From contig PLYW01000262.1 of the NCBI GenBank assembly GCA_003151875.1, forward strand, positions 1,619 through 8,944: a stretch of 7,326 nt of DNA. The letters are read 5' to 3'. Position 1 is the stretch's first letter. Every line of letters begins with the position of its first letter. Positions 1 through 5,011 of this stretch are shown in pieces. The notes under the pieces are model-generated. The model did not search any database. It was not told where the DNA came from and worked only from the letters and a program-made list of their open reading frames with translations. This stretch comes from Acidobacteriaceae bacterium (GTDB lineage Bacteria > Acidobacteriota > Terriglobia > Terriglobales > Acidobacteriaceae). A program made the translations under genes and the position numbers.

Positions 1-366
1 GGGTTCATTTCCGGCCGGGCGGCCACATTCAGCGGAGGCTTCGCCGACGTCGAATGGCTCGCTTATCCCTGGATGATGGTGCTGATGCGCTATGACGCCG
101 TAAACTCCAACGCGGACTACGTGAACGGCCTGACGGCGGGCGGATTCAGCGGCTCTCCCTTCAATGGGGCGGCCAGTGTAACCCGAAACCGGATTACTCC
201 GGGGGTGCAGTTCCTGATGCACGCCAACATCAAGGCATCGTTTGAGTACCAGTTCCGTCCGTCGCAGTCGGTCATATTCGGGACCAATCCCGTCACCGGT
301 CTCCCGGTGGCCCTGAACCCGTTCCATACCAATACGGCAGTCGCAGGTTTAGAATTCGTGTATTAA
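1..366 (+). CDS. Outer-membrane beta-barrel (porin-like) protein, C-terminal fragment
   Basis: The reading frame is open from the first base to a TAA at 364-366, giving 122 residues; the true start lies upstream of the window. The visible part alternates short aromatic/hydrophobic stretches (WLAYPWMMVLMRYD, ITPGVQFLMHANIKASFEYQF, TAVAGLEFVY) with Gly/Asn/Ser-rich loops. It ends in an aromatic residue (Tyr), as transmembrane beta-strands of outer-membrane barrels usually do (Phe is commonest). No cysteines or heme motifs are present. The specific family is not recognised; a porin or a barrel partner of an electron-transfer protein are both possible. A cupredoxin gene follows after 37 bases with no obvious terminator between them, so the two may share a transcript. 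Confidence 0.55.
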   Translation, partial: GFISGRAATFSGGFADVEWLAYPWMMVLMRYDAVNSNADYVNGLTAGGFSGSPFNGAASVTRNRITPGVQFLMHANIKASFEYQFRPSQSVIFGTNPVTGLPVALNPFHTNTAVAGLEFVY

Positions 367-403
367 ACAAGGTAAGGAAGCACAACCAACGAAAGGAATA
401 TTC

Positions 404-979
404 ATGATGCGCAGTTTTCTCGTAACCGTTCTACTGGTGACGGCCGTCGCAGCTACCGCTGTGGCTGGCACCATCGAAGGCAAAGTGTCGCCCGGGAAGT
501 CCGTCGTTTATGTGGACACCATCCAGGGCAAAACGTTTCCCGCGCCGTCGAAGCAGCCGGTCATGGACCAGAAGGGTCTGATGTTCAATCCGCACGTGAT
601 GGCGGTTCAGGTGGGAACCACGGTCGAGTTCCAGAACAGCGATACCGTTCAGCACAATGTTTTCTGGCCCTCCATCAGCGGCAACAAGAAACTAGGCCAC
701 AACCTCGGCACCTGGCCCAAGGGCGAGAAGAAGGCATTTAAGTTCGATAACCCCGGTGTGGTGTCGTTGCTGTGTAACGTGCACCCGGAGATGGCGGGCT
801 ACATCGTGGTCAGCCCCACGCCGTACTTTGCCGAGACTGACGCCAGCGGAAACTACAAGATCGAGAACGTTCCCGATGGCAAGTACAACGTGGTTGCCTG
901 GCATGAAGGCACCAAGCAGCAGAGTAAGCCGGTTGACGTTGCCGGCACCGGCAAGGCTGACTTTACCCTTTCGAAGTAA
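404..979 (+). CDS. Secreted cupredoxin (plastocyanin-like) protein with carboxypeptidase-regulatory-like domain
   Basis: Protein of 191 residues, probably a periplasmic type-1 copper electron carrier. Residues 1-21 form a signal peptide with an AVA cleavage site before Gly22. Residues about 55-136 form the cupredoxin domain: His84 (in VQHNVFW), then Cys124, His127 and Met130 in the motif CNVHPEM, the standard Cys-x2-His-x2-Met end of a blue-copper site. Residues about 140-190 look like a transthyretin/carboxypeptidase-regulatory beta domain (TDASGNYKIENVPDGKYNVVAWHEG region). The start at 404 has an AAGGA Shine-Dalgarno at 393-397; a second ATG at 407 is equally usable. It stands just upstream of the bc-complex operon but is separated from it by a strong hairpin, so a role as acceptor or donor for that complex is inference. 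Methylamine-utilisation-type plastocyanin-like proteins look similar. Confidence 0.85.
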   Translation: MMRSFLVTVLLVTAVAATAVAGTIEGKVSPGKSVVYVDTIQGKTFPAPSKQPVMDQKGLMFNPHVMAVQVGTTVEFQNSDTVQHNVFWPSISGNKKLGHNLGTWPKGEKKAFKFDNPGVVSLLCNVHPEMAGYIVVSPTPYFAETDASGNYKIENVPDGKYNVVAWHEGTKQQSKPVDVAGTGKADFTLSK

Positions 980-984
980 ACGGT

Positions 985-1013
985 AAGAAGGGAGGACGGG
1001 CTCCTCCCTTCTT
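985..1013 (+). terminator. Strong hairpin, probable transcription terminator or attenuator
   Basis: A perfect 12-bp inverted repeat (985-996 with 1002-1013) encloses a 5-base loop. It begins 5 bases after the stop codon of the cupredoxin gene. The core of the stem is GAAGGGAGGA paired with TCCTCCCTTC. The 3' side is followed by CCAGTTAT, so there is no proper T-tract; only the TTCTT at the end of the arm is T-rich. It may therefore be a weak intrinsic terminator, an RNA-stabilising 3' hairpin, or an attenuator allowing partial read-through into the operon starting at 1054. I could not identify a convincing -35/-10 promoter in the remaining 40 bases before that gene. Confidence 0.6.
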
Positions 1014-1053
1014 CCAGTTATCGCCGCGCGCACCTCGTCTCCAGAGGGGGCCG

Positions 1054-3036
1054 ATGCAAATTCGCTTCGCTAACAAGAAGGTCGATCGGGAATGGCTGAA
1101 CACCAATTTCCCCTGCATGATGGCATGTCCCGCGCACACCAATGCCGGCCGCTACGTGACGCTGATCGCGGAGGGGCGCTTCGAAGAGGCTTACCGTGTT
1201 GCGCGCGATCCGAATCCCATGGCGAGCATCTGCGGGCGCGTCTGTGCTCACCCCTGCGAGACCGCGTGCCGCCGCGGCCAAATTGACCGTCCGATTTCCA
1301 TTCGCGCCCTGAAGCGGTTCCTGACCGAGCGGCACGGCCCCGAGTCGCGTCATCCGGTTGCGCCCAGTACGCATCCAGTCGGAAAACTTCCTTTCAAGGT
1401 CGCTGTGATCGGCGGCGGACCGGTTGGGCTCTCAGCCGCGCACGATCTCGCCCTGATGGGCTACTCGGTCACCATCTTCGAAGCATCACCCGTCGCCGGC
1501 GGAATGTTGTATCTCGGGATCCCGGAGTATCGTCTGCCGCGCAGTGTAGTCGAGGCGCAGGTACGCGAGATTCTGGAGACGGGCGACATCACGCTGCGCC
1601 TGAACGCCGTCGCCGGACGCGACTTCACCGTGGGCGAGTTAAGGCGCCAGGGCTTCGACGCTGTCCTGATCGCAGTTGGCGCACATCGCAGCCGCGACCT
1701 CTCGATTCCGGGCGTTGATCTCGATGGCGTGCATCGCGGCATCGAATTTCTGCTGAACGTCAATCTTGGCTACAAATTCACCATCGGGAAGAAAGTCATC
1801 GTGATCGGCGGCGGCAATGTCGCCATGGACGTCGCGCGCTCGGCTGCTCGCGAAGTGCTGCGCCAGCATGATTCGCCCGGTGAGATAACGCCCTCGGAAG
1901 AGAATGTGCAAACCGTCGCCGCTCACGAGATGATGGACATCTCGCTGTCGGCGCTGCGCATGGGCGCTCGGGAAGTCGGCCTTGTCTGTCTCGAGCAGCG
2001 TCACGAAATGCCTGCGGCGCTGGAGGAGATCGAAGAGGCGGAGACCGAAGGCATCGTCATGCATCCGGGTTTTGGGCCCAAGCGGGTGCTCGGACGCGAC
2101 GGCAAAGTTGTCGGCCTGGAATGCCTGAAGACGAAGTATGTCTTCGACGAGAACCACCGATTCAACCCCGCGTTCTACGACAACAGCGACACTCAGTTTG
2201 AGTGCGACACCATTATTCTCTCCATCGGGCAGGCACCCAACCTGGAGTTTCTGCGGCCCGAGGATGGCGTGCTGGTCTCGCCTCGCGGCCTGATCAACGT
2301 AAATCGCGACAACTTGATGACCTCGGCCCCCGGCGTGTTCGCCGGCGGTGATTGCGCATTCGGACCGCGCCTCATCATTGACAGCGTGGGCGACGGAAAG
2401 CGCGCGGCGGTGGGCATTGACGAGTATCTTCGCGGGACCGAGCATCCGGAACCGCAGATTGAAGTGCAAGTCCTGGACCGCTGGCAAATGGCCGTGGATT
2501 ACATGAATATCCACCGCCAGGCCATTCCCATGTTGCCGCTGGATCGCCGCACCGGCATGACCGAGGTCGAACTGGTTTACAGCGAGCAGGAAGCGATGGC
2601 CGAGGCGCAGCGCTGCCTGAAGTGCTATGTCAACACCATTCTCGAAGGCAACGAACACGACGGCACCGACTGCGTGCTGTGCGGCGGCTGCGTGGACGTC
2701 TGTCCCGAGAACTGCCTGGAGTTGGTGCCGCTGGACCGGATTCAGTTCGAGCCGGACACGATTGATGCCCTGGCAAACAATCCAGAGTTTTTCAGCTTCC
2801 AGTTGACAGACTTACAGCCGGCGGAATTAGGCAGCATTACCGGAACTGCGATGTTGAAGGACGAGACCCGTTGCATTCGCTGCGGGCTGTGCGCACTGCG
2901 CTGTCCCGCCAACACCATCACCATGGAGTCTTATAACTTTGTGCCGACCGAGCCGACCGGGCTGATCACCATTCAAAGCTTCGATGGCCCCAAGCCGACA
3001 CCAGCGCCAGCGCCGGCGCTGGCGCCGGCGAAATGA
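1054..3036 (+). CDS. GltD-like FAD/NAD(P)-binding oxidoreductase with N- and C-terminal Fe-S modules
   Basis: Protein of 660 residues without signal peptide or membrane helix, so cytoplasmic. Residues 1-95 are a Fer4_20 (glutamate synthase beta/dihydropyrimidine dehydrogenase-type) domain with Cys21, 25, 60, 64, 68 and 72 (CMMACP, CGRVCAHPCETAC). The FAD dinucleotide fold starts at 116-125 (VAVIGGGPVG), the NAD(P) fold at 248-260 (VIVIGGGNVAMDV), and the FAD-closing motif is GVFAGGDC at 427-434. Residues 540-620 hold two ferredoxin motifs, CVLCGGCVDVCP and CIRCGLCALRCP, for two [4Fe-4S] clusters, separated by an insert of about 57 residues and preceded by RCLKC (520-524). The end is a Pro/Ala tail. 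An AGAGGGGG ribosome site (1043-1050) precedes the ATG. As first gene of a Rieske/cytochrome b operon it probably links NAD(P)(H), or a ferredoxin-like partner, to the complex; it is not expected to be a true glutamate synthase subunit, since no large subunit is nearby. Confidence 0.9.
   Translation: MQIRFANKKVDREWLNTNFPCMMACPAHTNAGRYVTLIAEGRFEEAYRVARDPNPMASICGRVCAHPCETACRRGQIDRPISIRALKRFLTERHGPESRHPVAPSTHPVGKLPFKVAVIGGGPVGLSAAHDLALMGYSVTIFEASPVAGGMLYLGIPEYRLPRSVVEAQVREILETGDITLRLNAVAGRDFTVGELRRQGFDAVLIAVGAHRSRDLSIPGVDLDGVHRGIEFLLNVNLGYKFTIGKKVIVIGGGNVAMDVARSAAREVLRQHDSPGEITPSEENVQTVAAHEMMDISLSALRMGAREVGLVCLEQRHEMPAALEEIEEAETEGIVMHPGFGPKRVLGRDGKVVGLECLKTKYVFDENHRFNPAFYDNSDTQFECDTIILSIGQAPNLEFLRPEDGVLVSPRGLINVNRDNLMTSAPGVFAGGDCAFGPRLIIDSVGDGKRAAVGIDEYLRGTEHPEPQIEVQVLDRWQMAVDYMNIHRQAIPMLPLDRRTGMTEVELVYSEQEAMAEAQRCLKCYVNTILEGNEHDGTDCVLCGGCVDVCPENCLELVPLDRIQFEPDTIDALANNPEFFSFQLTDLQPAELGSITGTAMLKDETRCIRCGLCALRCPANTITMESYNFVPTEPTGLITIQSFDGPKPTPAPAPALAPAK
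3004..3025. repeat. Perfect 22-bp palindrome in the Pro/Ala tail codons
   Basis: The sequence is its own reverse complement over 22 bases, centred between 3014 and 3015, and consists almost only of G and C with one A/T pair. It lies in the last codons of the flavoprotein gene, encoding part of the low-complexity Pro/Ala tail, about 26 bases before the Rieske start codon. In RNA it could fold into a 9-bp stem with a CCGG loop. It may simply result from Pro/Ala codon repetition (GCG, CCA, CCG, CTG), or it may modulate translation or mRNA decay between the two genes. Confidence 0.5.
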
Positions 3037-3051
3037 CGATATTGAGGATTT

Positions 3052-3546
3052 ATGCCTGAGGAACCAAAACCCGCAGCTTCACCCGATACTCCGGAGGAGA
3101 TGAGCCGGCGGCAGTTTTTCGTCAAGGTCGGAGTTGGCGCGGTTGCGGTGGCCGCGCTGGGCACGGCTGCGTTCTCTTATGAGTACTTGTCGCCGAACGT
3201 GCTCTACGAACCGTCGCCGATTGTGGATGCCGGAAAGCCCGACCATTATCCTCCAGACTCGGTTACGCTCGATCCGGCGACTGCGATCTACGTAGTGCGC
3301 ACGGCGGAGGGATTCTTCGCGCTCTCGGCCATCTGCACTCATCTGGGTTGCATGACGGCCTACAAGCCGGACCTCGGCATCATCGCTTGCCCCTGCCACG
3401 GCAGCAAGTTCAACAAGGACGGCGTGAAAATCGCCGGCCCCGCGCCCAGACCGCTTCCCTGGCTGCGCATGTGGCTGAGCGACGATGGCAACCTGATGGT
3501 TGACCGCTCCAATGCCGTCGCCATCAAGCAACTGGTGAGGGTCTAA
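3052..3546 (+). CDS. Rieske [2Fe-2S] protein, Tat-exported subunit of the bc-type complex
   Basis: Protein of 164 residues carrying electrons from quinol at the Qo site to the c-type cytochrome. Residues 18-23 (SRRQFF) are a twin-arginine motif followed by a hydrophobic anchor (about 25-42), as in Rieske subunits translocated folded by Tat and kept as an N-terminal membrane anchor. The cluster-binding boxes are complete: CTHLGC at 95-100 and CPCHGS at 113-118. Cys95, His97, Cys113 and His116 are the expected ligands and Cys100-Cys115 the disulfide. The following GPAPRPLP is the usual proline loop. Spacing to the upstream gene is 15 bases. The annotated start has GAGGA at 3044-3048, only 3 bases away. 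An alternative ATG at 3100 (Met17) would begin directly MSRRQFF. The small size and lack of insertions resemble b6f-type and bacterial Rieske proteins. Confidence 0.95.
   Translation: MPEEPKPAASPDTPEEMSRRQFFVKVGVGAVAVAALGTAAFSYEYLSPNVLYEPSPIVDAGKPDHYPPDSVTLDPATAIYVVRTAEGFFALSAICTHLGCMTAYKPDLGIIACPCHGSKFNKDGVKIAGPAPRPLPWLRMWLSDDGNLMVDRSNAVAIKQLVRV
3093..3102 (+). promoter_or_regulatory. Possible alternative ribosome site and start for the Rieske gene
   Basis: GGAGG at 3093-3097 lies two bases before an in-frame ATG at 3100-3102. Starting here would remove 16 acidic/Pro-rich residues and place the twin-arginine motif at residues 2-7. The spacing is shorter than optimal, and the upstream start at 3052 also has a close GAGGA, so neither start is decided by the sequence alone. 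Confidence 0.3.
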
Positions 3547-3548
3547 CC

Positions 3549-4304
3549 GTGGCCAACACTCTCGATCGCCTCGCTGACCAGGTTCGCGAGAACCGCATAT
3601 GGCGCTCCATTTTTCGCAGCGGCACCGGTGAGAGCAACCTGCACCGTGCGTTAACTGTGCAGCAAAACGTCTTCCTGCACTTGTTCTCGGTCAAGGCGCG
3701 CAAGCGCACGTTGGAGTTCCGTGCGACATGGTATTTGGGGGCGCTGACCTTCGGCACGTTCCTTATTCTCGTGATCACCGGCATCCTGCTGATGCTGTAT
3801 TACCATCCCTCGGTCCCGCAGGCCTACGCCGACATGAAAGACCTGCAGTTTGTAGTCTCGTCAGGCGTGTTTCTGCGCAACCTGCATCGCTGGTCGGCCC
3901 ACGCCATGGTTTTCCTGGTATTCGCGCACATGTTCAAGGTGTTCTATCGCGGGGCTTATCGGCCGCCGCGCGAGTTCAACTGGGTCATTGGCGTTGTGCT
4001 GCTTCTGATGACGCTGCTGCTGAGTTATACGGGCTACCTGCTGCCCTGGGACCAACTGGCTTTCTGGGCGGTGACCGTCGGCAGCAACATTGCCTCGGCG
4101 GTGCCGGTGATAGGCGCCAAGATGCGGTTCCTGATGCTGGGCGGAACGGCCGTGAACGCCAACGCGCTGCTCCGTTTCTACGTTCTGCACTGCGTAATTC
4201 TGCCCTTTGCCGCGGTTGTGTTAATCGCGATCCACTTCTGGAGGATTCGCAAGGACGGCGGAATTTATCCCGGTGAATCTCCGGCGGAAGGAGACGCGAA
4301 ATGA
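3549..4304 (+). CDS. Cytochrome b6-like subunit (N-terminal half of cytochrome b)
   Basis: Membrane protein of 251 residues holding hemes bL and bH and half of the quinol sites. Four helices are visible at about 61-85, 112-134, 144-166 and 207-231. Heme ligands are His113/His127 in helix B (NLHRWSAH...FAHMF) and His214/His229 in helix D. The spacings of 14 and 15 match b6f-type cytochrome b6 rather than the 14/14 of mitochondrial bc1. The C-D loop has LPWDQLAFWAVTVGSN and AVPVIGA, typical of the Qo region. The position equivalent to the heme c(i)-binding cysteine of cytochrome b6 is Tyr62 (WYLGALT), so a covalent heme c(i) is not expected. The start is GTG, two bases after the Rieske stop, with GAGGG at 3537-3541 inside the Rieske codons. 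It overlaps the next gene by ATGA. A petB-like role is clear; quinone type is inference. Confidence 0.95.
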   Translation: MANTLDRLADQVRENRIWRSIFRSGTGESNLHRALTVQQNVFLHLFSVKARKRTLEFRATWYLGALTFGTFLILVITGILLMLYYHPSVPQAYADMKDLQFVVSSGVFLRNLHRWSAHAMVFLVFAHMFKVFYRGAYRPPREFNWVIGVVLLLMTLLLSYTGYLLPWDQLAFWAVTVGSNIASAVPVIGAKMRFLMLGGTAVNANALLRFYVLHCVILPFAAVVLIAIHFWRIRKDGGIYPGESPAEGDAK

Positions 4305-5005
4305 CCGATCCCAAAGATTTCGTTGCCGTCGTCGACTCCGATGTGCGTAAGACACCCCGGCGCATAGCTTTCATCACCAAGCGAACGTCGCCACAGGTGC
4401 ATGTGAAGGATGAAGAGCGGGTGATGACCTACCCCGAAGTCTTCTTCCGCACCGCCGTCGCTATTCAAGTCCTCGCAATTATATTGGTCGTCATTTCGCT
4501 ACGCTGGAATGCACCGCTGGAAGGGCTCGCCGATCCCATGCACACGCCCAATCCGGCAAAGGCGCCCTGGTACTTCCTCGGCTTGCAGGAGTTGCTGCAC
4601 TACTTCCCGCCGGTGGTGGCGGGGGTTCTCATACCCGGTCTCGTGGTGATGGCGCTGATCGTCATTCCCTATTTCAACATCAACATCGAGGCCGAAGGAC
4701 TGTGGTTGCGCGACAAAACCAGGCGCCTGCGAATTTTCGGCACTGTGGTTGTGCTGTTCTGTATTTTTCTGGCGGTGTTCGATGTCTGGGTCGCACTGGT
4801 TCCCACCCTCATCGTCGCCGCATTCATGCTGCTGGCCGCGCAAACCCCTCCCCAGATAACGCGAGGATTCCGCGGCTGGTTGGCCAGTAAACCGCTGTCG
4901 TTCTGGATCATGACCTGGTTCTTGTTCGAATTGGTGGTGTTGACTGCCATCGGCACTTTCTTCCGCGGCCCGGGATGGTCGTGGGTTTGGCCATGGAGGA
5001 CCTAG
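4301..5005 (+). CDS. Subunit IV-like protein (C-terminal half of cytochrome b), enlarged
   Basis: Membrane protein of 234 residues that completes the cytochrome b core with the b6-like subunit. Residues 70-100 form the Qo-site loop; the motif equivalent to PEWY reads APWY (88-91, in NPAKAPWYFLG), so the catalytic Glu is replaced by Pro. Helices are predicted by eye at about 48-68, 104-124, 146-164, 166-181 and 200-220. Chloroplast-type subunit IV has about 160 residues and three helices, so one or two C-terminal helices are extra here. The end, FFRGPGWSWVWPW (221-232), is strongly aromatic, a feature I associate with bacterial Rieske/b operons of this type. A GGAAGGAG ribosome site (4286-4293) and 4-base overlap with the upstream gene indicate coupled, near-stoichiometric synthesis. 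petD-like; no heme ligands are expected in this subunit. Confidence 0.9.
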   Translation: MTDPKDFVAVVDSDVRKTPRRIAFITKRTSPQVHVKDEERVMTYPEVFFRTAVAIQVLAIILVVISLRWNAPLEGLADPMHTPNPAKAPWYFLGLQELLHYFPPVVAGVLIPGLVVMALIVIPYFNINIEAEGLWLRDKTRRLRIFGTVVVLFCIFLAVFDVWVALVPTLIVAAFMLLAAQTPPQITRGFRGWLASKPLSFWIMTWFLFELVVLTAIGTFFRGPGWSWVWPWRT

Positions 5006-5011
5006 GCTGTC

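Noticed and set aside
367..403. Possible promoter between the barrel gene and the cupredoxin gene
   Set aside because: The 37-base gap is A-rich and contains the ribosome site, but no convincing -35/-10 pair at proper spacing was seen.
1033..1047. Small hairpin (CCTC with GAGG) that could hide the ribosome site of the flavoprotein gene
   Set aside because: Only four base pairs with a seven-base loop; such pairing is expected by chance in GC-rich DNA and is too weak to call a switch.
1639..2658. Open frame of 339 codons on the - strand
   Set aside because: It is antisense to the FAD/NAD(P) oxidoreductase, which has clear dinucleotide-binding motifs. The reverse product is His/Arg/Ala-rich without a recognisable fold.
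1054..3036. Reading the flavoprotein as glutamate synthase small subunit
   Set aside because: The GltD-like fold is real, but there is no large subunit gene in the window, the protein has extra C-terminal ferredoxin clusters, and all neighbours are respiratory.
3728..4276. Open frame of 182 codons on the + strand in another frame
   Set aside because: It overlaps the cytochrome b6-like gene, whose paired heme histidines and transmembrane helices identify the true frame.
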